From NCBI GenBank assembly GCA_014859345.1, contig JACUUL010000011.1:1-41587 (forward strand): a DNA stretch of 41,587 bases, written 5' to 3'. This DNA comes from Thermoleophilia bacterium (GTDB lineage Bacteria > Actinomycetota > Thermoleophilia > BMS3ABIN01). The position numbers and the translations under genes were made by a program. The number at the start of each line of letters is the position of its first letter. Position 1 is the first letter of the stretch. The notes beneath the pieces are model-generated. The model searched no databases. It had not been told where the DNA came from and was given only the letters and a program-made list of their open reading frames with translations. Positions 19,523 to 28,226 of the stretch are shown here, piece after piece.

Positions 19523-20776
19523 ATGCTGAATTTTCTCTCGATGCACATGTTGTCAATGCGGCGGATATTCGTCGTCATGGTGACTTTTGGCCTTTTTATG
19601 GGCCTGATGTTTCCGTACGTGGTGGATCCTTTCGTGGTATGGGAGCCAGACCGCAAGATATATTTCAGGCTGGCATGCCTGGCCGCCGGCCTGGCTGTGG
19701 GAGCTTTCTGCTTCTTGCTGGTAAGAATGACCATTTATCACAACAACACGCTGCTGGCCCGCCGGAAGGCCGAGCTGGAGGGCGCCAAGGAGAGATTTGC
19801 CTCGCTGACCAGACGGGCCATTGAAACCAGGGACTGGTCGGTCGTTTTTGAGGATCCTCATCTGCCCACCTGCTGGCGGGTCAAAGGCTGCGACTTCTCT
19901 GACTGTCCGGCTCATGGACATGAACACGTTCGGTGCTGGCTGTTGACGGGAACCTGCTGCGACGGACGGACACAGGGGCAGTTCGCTCAGAAACTGGGGG
20001 ATTGCTCTGCTTGCGAGGTGTACCGGGAGGCGGTAGGACAGGATCCGATCAATGAGATTGGCGAGAACTTCAACAGCCTTATGCTGGCCGTGCATGAGAA
20101 GGAGGGGCAGCTTGCCTCAGCCCACGAGGAACTGCAGGCCCGCTATTCCGAACTGGAGGTCCTGCATCGGCAGGCGCGGAAGATGGCCACTACGGACCTG
20201 TTGACAGGCCTGAAAAATCACGCGCATTTCCAGAAGCTTCTAAGACGCAAGCTCAATGAAACAAGGAAGAAAAGAAGTCAGCTGTCGCTGGTGATGCTGG
20301 ATCTTGATCATTTCAAGGAGATTAATGACTGCCACGGCCACCAGAAGGGGGACGAAGTGCTTAAACGGGTTGGCGGCTTCCTGCGGGAAAAGGTTACACA
20401 TGGATTCGCGGCCAGGTATGGTGGCGAAGAATTTATCCTGGTGCTGCCGGGGGTCGGCTGCGACGCCGCGGTTGAACTTGCGGATGGCCTGCGGGTGAAA
20501 TTGCGCGACCTGGTCCGGAGCGGAGGCTTACAGATGTCGGCAAGCTTTGGCGTCGCTGATTTTCCCGCGTCAGCGCGTGATACGAACGGGCTGATCAAAG
20601 CTGCCGATTTGGCTCTTTTGTGCGCGAAACGCAAAGGACGAAACCGGGTGGAAAACTTCCGGGATCTCTCCGAGGACGACCTGCGCGACCGGAGGAGCGT
20701 AGACCTTTCCGGCAGAGGGAGACATGAGCTTCTGGCCGATGATCCGGGGCGGGGTTCGCGCCGCGCAGTCAGTTGA
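19523..20776 (+). CDS. Membrane diguanylate cyclase with two-CW-type Cys-rich domain
   Basis: 417 residues from ATG 19523, behind AGGGGGCG (a GTG at 19502 is 7 codons upstream). Two membrane helices (about residues 10-38 and 49-71) are followed by a short linker and a Cys-rich domain (about residues 108-180) with CWRVKGC, DCPAH, RCW, TGTCCDG and CSACEVY, which resembles the two-CW domain. A coiled-coil segment leads to a GGDEF domain whose active site reads RYGGEEF (about residue 300). No RxxD inhibitory site is seen just upstream of it. The product is therefore predicted to make c-di-GMP in response to a signal sensed by the Cys-rich domain, perhaps metal or redox; that input is inference. 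Its last codons overlap the leuA promoter. Confidence 0.88.
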   Translation: MLNFLSMHMLSMRRIFVVMVTFGLFMGLMFPYVVDPFVVWEPDRKIYFRLACLAAGLAVGAFCFLLVRMTIYHNNTLLARRKAELEGAKERFASLTRRAIETRDWSVVFEDPHLPTCWRVKGCDFSDCPAHGHEHVRCWLLTGTCCDGRTQGQFAQKLGDCSACEVYREAVGQDPINEIGENFNSLMLAVHEKEGQLASAHEELQARYSELEVLHRQARKMATTDLLTGLKNHAHFQKLLRRKLNETRKKRSQLSLVMLDLDHFKEINDCHGHQKGDEVLKRVGGFLREKVTHGFAARYGGEEFILVLPGVGCDAAVELADGLRVKLRDLVRSGGLQMSASFGVADFPASARDTNGLIKAADLALLCAKRKGRNRVENFRDLSEDDLRDRRSVDLSGRGRHELLADDPGRGSRRAVS

Positions 20777-20801
20777 AATCCCGTTCAAACTCAAATATGA
20801 T
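20773..20801 (+). promoter_or_regulatory. Sigma70-like promoter of the leu operon
   Basis: TTGAAA (20773-20778), a 17-nt spacer, then TATGAT (20796-20801): five of six consensus bases in the -10 and optimal spacing. It overlaps the end of the upstream diguanylate cyclase gene. The expected transcript start is about 20808-20811, coinciding with the ATG of the leader peptide, so that message would be essentially leaderless. Confidence 0.7.
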
Positions 20802-20810
20802 AACGGATTG

Positions 20811-20945
20811 ATGGTTGCATCATATCGGAACAGTTTTTTCACGTCACGTGATGCGGCTTCCTCCATGGGAGCCGGCCCGCCGCCGGCTGCCCTGAGCCTC
20901 CTTCTTGGCCTGCTTCTCCTCCCCCCGGCGGGGGAGATTATCTGA
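20811..20945 (+). CDS. Leucine-rich leader peptide of the leuA attenuator
   Basis: A 44-codon frame starting at ATG 20811, right at the predicted transcript start, or 26 codons from ATG 20865; neither has a clear ribosome site. Residues 28-37 read LSLLLGLLLL, giving eight Leu codons within ten (20892-20921), using CTG, CTC and CTT. Its stop TGA (20943-20945) is the first part of a terminator stem. Leu-codon runs just before leuA are the classic sensor of leucyl-tRNA charging in ribosome-mediated attenuation. The peptide itself probably has no function. The frame and Leu run are seen directly; the regulatory role is inferred from placement. Confidence 0.75.
   Translation: MVASYRNSFFTSRDAASSMGAGPPPAALSLLLGLLLLPPAGEII
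20919..20936 (+). promoter_or_regulatory. Leader hairpin at the end of the Leu-codon run
   Basis: CTCCCCC pairs with GGGGGAG around a CGGC loop; the 5' arm includes the last Leu codon. A second perfect stem, AGCCGGC/GCCGGCT (20870-20888), lies just upstream of the Leu run. A ribosome stalled on Leu codons would open the 20919-20936 hairpin, freeing GGGGGAGATT to pair elsewhere, possibly with AATCT and the U-run after the terminator. Confidence 0.45.
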
Positions 20946-20981
20946 CAGTTTGCCCGTGCGGCAAACCCGTCAATCTTTTTT
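20943..20981 (+). terminator. Attenuator terminator of the leu leader
   Basis: A stem of TGAC + GTTTGCC (20943-20954) pairs with GGCAAAC + GTCA (20960-20972) around a CGTGC loop: 11 bp with a 1x2 internal mismatch, followed at once by ATCTTTTTT (20973-20981). This is an intrinsic-terminator layout placed between the leader peptide and leuA. A weaker hairpin, AAACCA/TGGTTT (20985-21003) with a T-run, follows just before the leuA ribosome site and could be a second stop or a mutually exclusive structure. Confidence 0.65.
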
Positions 20982-21018
20982 CCGAAACCACGCAATTTGG
21001 TTTTTTTGAGGAGAAGCC

Positions 21019-22539
21019 ATGAATCCTGAACGCATAATCATATTCGACACCACCCTTCGCGACGGAGAACAGTCCCCGGGCATCAGCCTGAACTCTTTCG
21101 AGAAGCTGGAGATAGCGGAGCAGCTGGCGCGCCTGGGCGTCGACGTCATCGAGGCGGGGTTCCCGGTGTCTTCGCCGGGCGATTTCGAGGGAGTGCAGAA
21201 GATAGCCCGGGGCGTTTCCGGCGTGACCGTCTGTGCCCTGGCGCGGGCCATCGAGAACGATGTCCGCACCGCCTGGGACGCGATCAGGGAGGCCGAACGC
21301 CCCCGTATCCATACTTTCATCTCGACGAGTGACATTCATCTTCAGCACCAGCTGCGCAAATCCCGCGAGGAAGTCGTGGAGATCGCCAGGCGCATGGTGG
21401 CGCTGGCCGCAAGCCTTGGCGATGACGTGGAGTTCTCGGCCATGGACGCCACCCGGAGCGACCCGGATTTCCTGGCCGCTGTTCTGCGGGTGGCGATAGA
21501 CGAAGGGGCGCGCACCATTAACATACCGGACACGGTGGGCTACGCGATCCCGACGGAGTTCGCGGAGTTCATCAGGGGACAGTATGAAAGGGTGCCGGGA
21601 CTGAACGATGTGGTGGTCAGTGTCCATTGCCACAACGACCTGGGCCTGGCGGTGGCCAATTCGCTGGCCGCGGTCGAGGCCGGCGCCAGGCAGGTGGAGT
21701 GCGCGGTAAACGGCCTGGGCGAGCGGGCCGGCAACGCTTCGCTGGAAGAGGTCGTCATGATCCTCAAAACCAGGGAGGCGTCACTCGGAATGGGCGCCGC
21801 AGTAAACACCGCGGAGATCACGCGCACCAGCCGGCTGGTGAGCCAGCTGACCGGTTACGAGGTACCGCCCAACAAGGCCGTCGTGGGCAAGAACGCTTTC
21901 GCGCACGAGTCCGGGATACATCAGGACGGGGTGCTGAAGGAGCGCACAACTTACGAGATCATGAGCGCCGCAAGCGTCGGGCGGGGCCACAGCGACATCG
22001 TGCTGGGCAAGCATTCGGGAAGGCACGCCCTGAAGTCGGCCATGGAGGAGCTGGGATATAATCTGTCGGAGGACGAGCTCAACCAGACCTTCGCCCGGTT
22101 CAAGAAAGTGGCTGACAAGAAGAAACACATCACGGCGGTTGACCTGGAGGCTCTGGTGAGCGAAGAAGTGAGGACGCTGTCGGACATCTACGAGCTCAAA
22201 TCCTACGAGGTGAGCTCGAGCTCGGAATTCATTCCCACCTCCCAGGTTATCATCGAGAAAGAAGGAGAACGCCTGATGGGCAAGAGTTTCTCCGGCGGTT
22301 CGATGGAGTCGATCTTCATGGCCATCGATGACGCTGTGGGAACCAAAGGCAAGCTGAAGGACTACCAGGTGCACTCGGTGACCGAGGGCAAGGATTCCCT
22401 GGGAGAGGTGCGGGTGGTGGTCGAGGTAGGCGACAAACCGTACGCCGGCACGGCGCTTTCCATCGACGTGATCGAGGCAAGCGCCAAGGCTTATGTGCGG
22501 GCGCTCAATAACGCCTACAGAGCCGGGGCGGTGAACTGA
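21019..22539 (+). CDS. leuA: 2-isopropylmalate synthase
   Basis: 506 residues, condensing acetyl-CoA with 2-oxoisovalerate, the committed step of leucine synthesis. The catalytic TIM barrel has DTTLRDGEQSPG at the N-terminus, SVHCHNDLGLA (metal-binding His) and VNGLGERAGNA. The linker contains GKHSGRHAL, and the C-terminal regulatory domain (about residues 385-500) is present, as expected for a leucine-inhibited enzyme. The ATG follows GAGGAG. It is the first structural gene of leuA-leuC-leuD-leuB-ilvE-cimA and is preceded by the leader attenuator. Confidence 0.95.
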   Translation: MNPERIIIFDTTLRDGEQSPGISLNSFEKLEIAEQLARLGVDVIEAGFPVSSPGDFEGVQKIARGVSGVTVCALARAIENDVRTAWDAIREAERPRIHTFISTSDIHLQHQLRKSREEVVEIARRMVALAASLGDDVEFSAMDATRSDPDFLAAVLRVAIDEGARTINIPDTVGYAIPTEFAEFIRGQYERVPGLNDVVVSVHCHNDLGLAVANSLAAVEAGARQVECAVNGLGERAGNASLEEVVMILKTREASLGMGAAVNTAEITRTSRLVSQLTGYEVPPNKAVVGKNAFAHESGIHQDGVLKERTTYEIMSAASVGRGHSDIVLGKHSGRHALKSAMEELGYNLSEDELNQTFARFKKVADKKKHITAVDLEALVSEEVRTLSDIYELKSYEVSSSSEFIPTSQVIIEKEGERLMGKSFSGGSMESIFMAIDDAVGTKGKLKDYQVHSVTEGKDSLGEVRVVVEVGDKPYAGTALSIDVIEASAKAYVRALNNAYRAGAVN

Positions 22540-22551
22540 TTGCCGGAACCG

Positions 22552-23811
22552 ATGACGATAACCGAGAAGATCCTGGCGCGCGCCTGCGGCCGGGAAGAGG
22601 CCCACGCCGGCGAGTTCGTCAATGCCCGCCTGGACCTGGCGCTGGCAAATGACATCACGGCGCCTCTGGCAATCAAGGAGTTTGAGGCGGCCGGCGTCGG
22701 GAAGGTCTGGGACCCGGACAGGGTGGTCATGGTGTGCGACCACTTCGTTCCGAACAAGGATATCCAGTCGGCGGAGCAGGCCAAGCTGGTGCGTGATTTC
22801 GCACGCCGCCAGGAACTGGGCAATTTCTTTGACGTGGGCCGGATGGGCATCGAGCATGTCATCCTTCCGGAGAAGGGACTGGTCGGGCCCGGTGACGTGG
22901 TCATCGGCGCCGACTCCCATACCTGCACCTACGGCGCCCTGGGAGCCTTCGCCACCGGGGTGGGCAGCACTGACCTGGCGGCCGGCATGGCCACCGGCGA
23001 GGTGTGGCTCAGGGTGCCCGAGTCCATCCGTTTGAACTATCACGGCGAGCCGGGACCGTTTCTGACCGGCAAGGATTATATCCTGTACACCATCGGGCTG
23101 ATCGGCGTGGACGGCGCCCTCTACCAGGCCATGGAATTCGCCGGCGAGGCGATCGAGGCCCTGTCGATGGACGGGCGCTTCACAATGTGCAACATGGCCA
23201 TCGAGGCGGGCGGCAAGAACGGCATTGTCGAGCCGGACGCGGTGACGGAGGAGTACATCCACGGCAGGTTCAGAGGGGAGCCGAAGTATTTCAGCAGCGA
23301 CCGGGAGGCTGCCTACGCCCGCGTGATCGACATCGATGTGGCGGCAATGCAGCCCCAGATAGCCAAGCCCCATCTGCCGTCCAACACCGTGCCGGCCGCG
23401 GATATCGCCGGCCTCAAGGTGGACCAGGTGGTCATCGGCTCCTGCACCAACGGCAGGATCGAGGATCTGAGGATGGCGGCCGAGGTGATGAGGGGGCGCA
23501 AGGCGCATCCGGACGTGCGGGTTCTGGTCTTCCCCGGCTCCCAGAGCGTTTACCGGGAGGCCATCCGGGAAGGGCTCATCGATGTGTTTGTCGAGGCTGA
23601 GGCGGCCGTCAGCACGCCCACCTGCGGGCCCTGCCTGGGCGGGCACATGGGCATCCTGGCCGCCGGTGAGCGGTGCGTGGCCACCACCAACCGCAACTTC
23701 GTGGGCCGGATGGGACACGTCGATAGCGAGGTCTACCTGGCCGGACCCTACGTGGCCGCGGCCACCGCTGTTGCCGGCGAGGTGGCCGTACCGGAGGAGG
23801 CGCCGGCATGA
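22552..23811 (+). CDS. leuC: 3-isopropylmalate dehydratase large subunit
   Basis: 419 residues from ATG 22552. A TTG at 22540, directly after the leuA stop, would add four residues; neither has a strong ribosome site, and coupling to leuA is likely. Cluster and active-site blocks typical of the ~420-residue bacterial/archaeal LeuC type are visible: [26 protein letters not shown] and [12 protein letters not shown] (Fe-S cysteines). With LeuD it isomerises 2- to 3-isopropylmalate. The same pair probably acts on citramalate made by CimA from this operon. Confidence 0.95.
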   Translation: MTITEKILARACGREEAHAGEFVNARLDLALANDITAPLAIKEFEAAGVGKVWDPDRVVMVCDHFVPNKDIQSAEQAKLVRDFARRQELGNFFDVGRMGIEHVILPEKGLVGPGDVVIGADSHTCTYGALGAFATGVGSTDLAAGMATGEVWLRVPESIRLNYHGEPGPFLTGKDYILYTIGLIGVDGALYQAMEFAGEAIEALSMDGRFTMCNMAIEAGGKNGIVEPDAVTEEYIHGRFRGEPKYFSSDREAAYARVIDIDVAAMQPQIAKPHLPSNTVPAADIAGLKVDQVVIGSCTNGRIEDLRMAAEVMRGRKAHPDVRVLVFPGSQSVYREAIREGLIDVFVEAEAAVSTPTCGPCLGGHMGILAAGERCVATTNRNFVGRMGHVDSEVYLAGPYVAAATAVAGEVAVPEEAPA

Positions 23812-24314
23812 GCGGCATGGTATTCGAGGGGACAGCGCACAAGTTCGGGCGCGACGTGGACACCGACGTGATCATTCCGGCGAGGCACCTGAAAACAACC
23901 AGTCCGGACGAGCTGGCCGCTCACTGCATGGAGGACATCGACCGGGATTTCATCAACCGGGTCAAGCCGGGCGACATCATCGTGGCGGAACAGAACTTCG
24001 GGTGCGGCTCCTCACGGGAACAGGCGCCGGTGGCCATAAAGGCGGCAGGCGTGGCCTGCGTCGTCGCGGTGTCGTTCGCGCGCATCTTCTACCGCAACGC
24101 CATCAACATCGGTCTGCCGATCCTGGTTTGTCCGGAAGCTGCCCGGGAGACCGAGAGCGGCGACCTGCTCCGGGTGGACCTGGATAAGGGCGAGGTCACC
24201 AACCTGACCAGGGGAAAGGTTTATGAGGCGGAGCGCTTCCCCGAGTTCATGCAGAAGATCGTGGCGGCGGGCGGCCTGATGGGCTATGTGAAGGAACGAC
24301 AGAAGGAGCAATAG
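23808..24314 (+). CDS. leuD: 3-isopropylmalate dehydratase small subunit
   Basis: 168 residues, overlapping leuC by 4 bp (ATGA). It shows [15 protein letters not shown] at the N-terminus, the [12 protein letters not shown] substrate-binding loop and [16 protein letters not shown]. This is the swivelling domain of the LeuCD isomerase. A 106-bp gap follows before leuB; it has no clear promoter or terminator, although a TTGACA occurs in it without a good -10. Confidence 0.95.
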   Translation: MSGMVFEGTAHKFGRDVDTDVIIPARHLKTTSPDELAAHCMEDIDRDFINRVKPGDIIVAEQNFGCGSSREQAPVAIKAAGVACVVAVSFARIFYRNAINIGLPILVCPEAARETESGDLLRVDLDKGEVTNLTRGKVYEAERFPEFMQKIVAAGGLMGYVKERQKEQ

Positions 24315-24420
24315 ATTGATATCGGAAGCAGCGAAGCGTATAAAACAAGTCAAGCGAGCGGCCCCGGCAGGAATGCAGGCTTGACAATCATTTAAGGACA
24401 GGCGAAGCAATGGAGGCCAG

Positions 24421-25479
24421 ATGCACAACATAGCGGTAATGCCCGGTGACGGCACCGGGCCGGAGGTGGTTCGCGAAGGCTTGAAAGTTCTGGCGGCGGC
24501 GGCCGCGCGGCATGATTTCCAATACGAGACCACGGATTACGACTTTGGCGGCGACCGTTACCTGAAGACGGGGGAGACGCTGCCCGATTCGGCCATCGAC
24601 GAACTGGCCTCCCATGACGCCATCTTTCTGGGAGCCATCGGCCATCCCGACGTGAAGCCGGGCATCCTGGAGCGGGGCATCCTGCTGAAAGCCCGCTTCG
24701 CCCTTGATCAGTACATAAATTTGCGACCGGTCAAACTCTACCCGGGCGTGCAGACCCCCATAAAGGACAAGGGGCCGGAAGACATTGACTTCGTGGTGGT
24801 GCGCGAAAACACTGAAGGCCTGTACGTGGGCGCCGGAGGCTTCCTGAAGGCAGGCACGCCTGACGAGGTGGCCATCCAGGAGAGCATCAACACCCGCAAG
24901 GGGACGGAGCGCTGCATCCGATATGCTTTCGAATATTGCCGCGAGCGGGGGAAGGAGAACAAGCTCACATTATGCGGCAAGACCAACGTCCTTAACTTCG
25001 CGCACGATTTGTGGCAGCGTGCTTTCAACGAGGTGGCGGCGGAGTATCCCGGCGTCACCACGGATTACGCCCACGTGGACGCCATCTGCATGTGGTTCGT
25101 GAAGAATCCGGAATGGTTCGACGTTATCGTCACCGACAACATGTTCGGAGACATCATCACCGACCTGGGCGCGATGATCCAGGGAGGGATGGGCATCGCC
25201 GCGGGCGGCAACATCAACCCCGGGGGGGTCTCCATGTTCGAGCCCATCGGCGGTTCGGCGCCCAAATATACGGGCATGAACATCATCAATCCGATGGCGG
25301 CCATTGCCGCGGTGCAGATGATGCTGGAGGTACTCAAGGAAAAAGAGGCCGCGGCGGCTGTCGACAGGGCCATCGCCCACGTCACGGCGGAAAAACTGAA
25401 GAGCCTGGCCGTGGGCAGGACCGGGTACTCAACCTCCGAGATAGGGGACATGGTGGCCGAACGCGTGCGGGAAGGGTAG
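24421..25479 (+). CDS. leuB: 3-isopropylmalate dehydrogenase (isocitrate/isopropylmalate dehydrogenase family)
   Basis: 352 residues from ATG 24421, with GGAGG 5 nt upstream. It has the beta-decarboxylating dehydrogenase blocks [44 protein letters not shown] and the NAD-binding [13 protein letters not shown] region. The NAD-loop and the YVGAGG insertion resemble the actinobacterial/tartrate-dehydrogenase-like LeuB branch rather than E. coli LeuB. The operon position makes isopropylmalate, and probably methylmalate from CimA, its substrates. Confidence 0.9.
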   Translation: MHNIAVMPGDGTGPEVVREGLKVLAAAAARHDFQYETTDYDFGGDRYLKTGETLPDSAIDELASHDAIFLGAIGHPDVKPGILERGILLKARFALDQYINLRPVKLYPGVQTPIKDKGPEDIDFVVVRENTEGLYVGAGGFLKAGTPDEVAIQESINTRKGTERCIRYAFEYCRERGKENKLTLCGKTNVLNFAHDLWQRAFNEVAAEYPGVTTDYAHVDAICMWFVKNPEWFDVIVTDNMFGDIITDLGAMIQGGMGIAAGGNINPGGVSMFEPIGGSAPKYTGMNIINPMAAIAAVQMMLEVLKEKEAAAAVDRAIAHVTAEKLKSLAVGRTGYSTSEIGDMVAERVREG

Positions 25480-25528
25480 CGAGGACCTGAGAGCAGATTA
25501 GTGGCGGGATTAGTTTGAAAGGAGCCTT

Positions 25529-26443
25529 ATGCCGATACCTGAGGTCTCGAAAATTTGGATGAACGGCAAGCTGGTTGACTGGCAGGATGCCACGGTGCAT
25601 CTGCTGACGCACGCGCTGCATTACGGATCCGGCGTTTTCGAGGGCATCCGGGCCTATGACACCGCCAAAGGGACCCATGTTTTCCGGCTGACCGATCACA
25701 TGAAAAGGCTGGAGCGTTCGGCAAAGATTTACATGATGGATTTGCCGTTCAGCGTCGAGGAGCTGGTTCAGGCGACCAAAGACGTCATCCGGACAAACGC
25801 GCTGGAGAGCTGTTACGTGAGGCCGATAGCTTATCGCGGCTACGGCGAGATGGGTCTCTTTCCGCTGCATGCACCGGTGGACGTGGCTATTGCCGTCTGG
25901 CCCTGGGGAACCTACCTGGGCGATGAGGGCATAAAGCACGGCATCCGGGCCAAGATTTCCTCCTTCCGCAGATTCGGGCCCAACAGCATGCCGCCGGCGG
26001 CCAAGGCCACCGGCCAGTACATCAACTCCAGCCTGGCGAAGGTGGAGGCAGTCAAGGCCGGCTACGAGGAAGCGATTCTGCTGGATGACCAGGGGAACAT
26101 CTCGGAAGGCTCCGGGGAGAACATATTCTTGGTAAGAGACGGAGCGATAGCGACACCGCCGACGTTCTGCGACGTGCTCGATGGCATCACCGCCGATACC
26201 GTGTTCGCTATCTGCAGGGACGAAGGCATCCCCCTTGACAGAAAAGTGCTGGTGCGCTCTGACCTGTATACGGCCGATGAGGCTTTTCTGACCGGCACGG
26301 CGGCCGAGATCGTGCCGCTGAGGGAGGTCGACGATCGCGTCATCGGCACGCCGGGGCCGGTAACCAGGAAGATACAGGATATTTTTTACGGCATTATCAA
26401 GGCCGAGAACGATAGATATGCGGACTACCTGGAATGGGTGTAA
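25529..26443 (+). CDS. ilvE: Branched-chain amino acid aminotransferase
   Basis: A 304-residue fold-type IV PLP enzyme. Lys159 in PPAAKATGQYIN is the PLP lysine. Other hallmarks are HYGSGVFEGIRAY, YVRPIAYRGYG and ISEGSGENIFLV. It carries out the last transamination to leucine, isoleucine and valine. The ATG follows GAAAGGAG. It is in the leu operon, 49 bp after leuB. Confidence 0.95.
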   Translation: MPIPEVSKIWMNGKLVDWQDATVHLLTHALHYGSGVFEGIRAYDTAKGTHVFRLTDHMKRLERSAKIYMMDLPFSVEELVQATKDVIRTNALESCYVRPIAYRGYGEMGLFPLHAPVDVAIAVWPWGTYLGDEGIKHGIRAKISSFRRFGPNSMPPAAKATGQYINSSLAKVEAVKAGYEEAILLDDQGNISEGSGENIFLVRDGAIATPPTFCDVLDGITADTVFAICRDEGIPLDRKVLVRSDLYTADEAFLTGTAAEIVPLREVDDRVIGTPGPVTRKIQDIFYGIIKAENDRYADYLEWV

Positions 26444-26495
26444 AATTTCCTGGAAAACGCCTAAAAGAACAATATCCGTACGCCGTTCCGCGTAT

Positions 26496-26568
26496 GTCAT
26501 TCCCGGCAAGCGAAAGGACGTGTTTTTACTTAAACCGATTTCCGGCAGCTTTGCTTTCCCGGAGTGAC
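26496..26568. repeat. Imperfect inverted repeat in the ilvE-cimA gap
   Basis: GTCATTCCCGGCAAGCGAAAG (26496-26516) is nearly the reverse complement of CTTTGCTTTCCCGGAGTGAC (26549-26568), separated by about 32 nt. The pair would fold into a long hairpin in the leader of cimA. The GTCATTCCCGG-type arm resembles short dispersed extragenic repeats in other bacteria. Similar fragments (CGGGATGACA near 29329, GTCATCCTG near 33766) occur in other gaps of this window. Confidence 0.5.
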
Positions 26569-26588
26569 AATCCGGAAATTTTACAGAT

Positions 26589-28184
26589 ATGAACAGACGC
26601 ATAGAAATATATGACACGACTCTTCGTGACGGCATGCAACGGGAAGGCATGAGCGTCTCGGTGGACGAGAAGGTCCAGATCGCGCTGAGGCTGGACCGCC
26701 TGGGCGTGCACTACATCGAGGGAGGCTTCCCGGGCTCGAATCCCAAGGATGTCGAGTTTTACGAAAAGATGTCCAGGCAGAAGCTGCGGACGGCAAAGAT
26801 GGCCGCCTTTGGCATGACTCACAAGCGGGGCGTCAAGCCGCACCAGGACCCTCTGCTCAAGCAGCTGCTCAAGGTGGAAACGCCGGTGGCGACCATTGTC
26901 GGCAAGAGCTGGAAGCTGCATACCCGCAAGGTAATTCGGGTGGGCCTGGAGGAAAACCTGAAGATGATTGAAGACACTGTCCGCTACCTGGTCAGACGCG
27001 GCCGGGAGGTCTTCTATGACGCGGAACATTTCTTCGACGGTTTCCGGGACGACCCGGAGTATTGCCTGGCCACGCTCAGGGCGGCAGCCGGCGCGGGGGC
27101 TTCCCGTTTGATTCTTTGCGACACGAACGGCGCGACACTGCCAGGGGAGGCGGCGGCGGTCGTGGGCCGCGTGCGCGAGGAGATTCCCGAGGTGCCGGCG
27201 GGCATCCATGCTCACAACGACTCTGATTGCGCCGTCGCGGTTTCACTGATGGCCGTGGAAGCCGGGGCCGATCAGGTTCAGGGCACCGTCAACGGGTACG
27301 GCGAGCGCTGCGGCAACGCCAACCTCATATCCGTCATTCCCGATCTGAAACTGAAGATGGGGCTGGACTGCGTCAGCGACAAACAGCTTGCCGAACTGAC
27401 CGAAACATCGCATTACGTGGCGGAGATCTGCAATGTGAGCCCGGAGACGCACCAGCCTTTCGTGGGCGAGAACGCCTTTGCCCACAAGGGCGGCCTGCAT
27501 GTGAGCGCGGCCCTCAGGGACGCCCGCACTTTCGAGCATATCGACCCGGCCCTGGTCGGCAACCGGCAGCGGATCCTCGTGAGTGAGCTGGCCGGCCGCG
27601 CCACCCTGCTCAAGAAAGCGGCGGAGATGGGCATGGACCTCGGCAAGGACAAGGAAACCCTGGGCCGGATGCTCAAGCGGCTCAAGGAGAAGGAGCATCA
27701 GGGATACCATTACGAGGTGGCCGACGCGTCGCTGGAACTTTTCCTAAGGCGTGAGCTGGGCCTGCACGAGCCCCTGATAGAGCTGGACAACTTCCGTATC
27801 ATCGTCCAGAAACGCAAGCGGGCCGTCATCAGCGAGGCCAAGATAGTGCTCAAGGGAGAGCATGGGACAGAGATGCCCATCGCCTTCGCAGAGGGAAACG
27901 GACCGGTAAACGCGCTGGATATCGCGCTCAGGAAACTGCTGCCGGTGAGATATCCCAAACTGGCGGAAGATCTTTCCCATATCCATCTGGTCAATTACAA
28001 GGTGCGCATCCTCAACGAGCACCAGGGCACAGCCGCAGTCACCCGCGTGCTGCTGGATTCCAGTGACGGCCACAACACATGGGGCACTATCGGCGTCTCT
28101 GAGAACATCATCGAAGCCAGCTGGGAGGCGCTGGTCGACAGCCTCGAGTACGGTCTTACCAAGAAGCGCCGGCGCCGCCGCTGA
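26589..28184 (+). CDS. cimA: (R)-citramalate synthase
   Basis: A 531-residue LeuA paralogue. It starts IYDTTLRDGMQREGMSVSVDEK, contains GIHAHNDSDCAVA (metal His), VNGYGERCGNANL, and FVGENAFAHKGGLHV, and has a C-terminal regulatory-like domain followed by a KKRRRRR tail. The DGMQREG and GHND-like variants match the citramalate synthase branch, which condenses acetyl-CoA with pyruvate to give a threonine-independent route to isoleucine. No strong ribosome site is seen before ATG 26589. The adjacent leuCD and leuB would complete that route. Confidence 0.9.
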   Translation: MNRRIEIYDTTLRDGMQREGMSVSVDEKVQIALRLDRLGVHYIEGGFPGSNPKDVEFYEKMSRQKLRTAKMAAFGMTHKRGVKPHQDPLLKQLLKVETPVATIVGKSWKLHTRKVIRVGLEENLKMIEDTVRYLVRRGREVFYDAEHFFDGFRDDPEYCLATLRAAAGAGASRLILCDTNGATLPGEAAAVVGRVREEIPEVPAGIHAHNDSDCAVAVSLMAVEAGADQVQGTVNGYGERCGNANLISVIPDLKLKMGLDCVSDKQLAELTETSHYVAEICNVSPETHQPFVGENAFAHKGGLHVSAALRDARTFEHIDPALVGNRQRILVSELAGRATLLKKAAEMGMDLGKDKETLGRMLKRLKEKEHQGYHYEVADASLELFLRRELGLHEPLIELDNFRIIVQKRKRAVISEAKIVLKGEHGTEMPIAFAEGNGPVNALDIALRKLLPVRYPKLAEDLSHIHLVNYKVRILNEHQGTAAVTRVLLDSSDGHNTWGTIGVSENIIEASWEALVDSLEYGLTKKRRRRR

Positions 28185-28226
28185 CGCGGTGAGCGGGCAG
28201 ACCGGCAATGAGCCAGGACTGTAGCT

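Noticed and set aside
24361-24420. TTGACA before leuB as a promoter
   Set aside because: No -10 element lies at 16-19 nt, and the gene is close behind leuD in the same operon.
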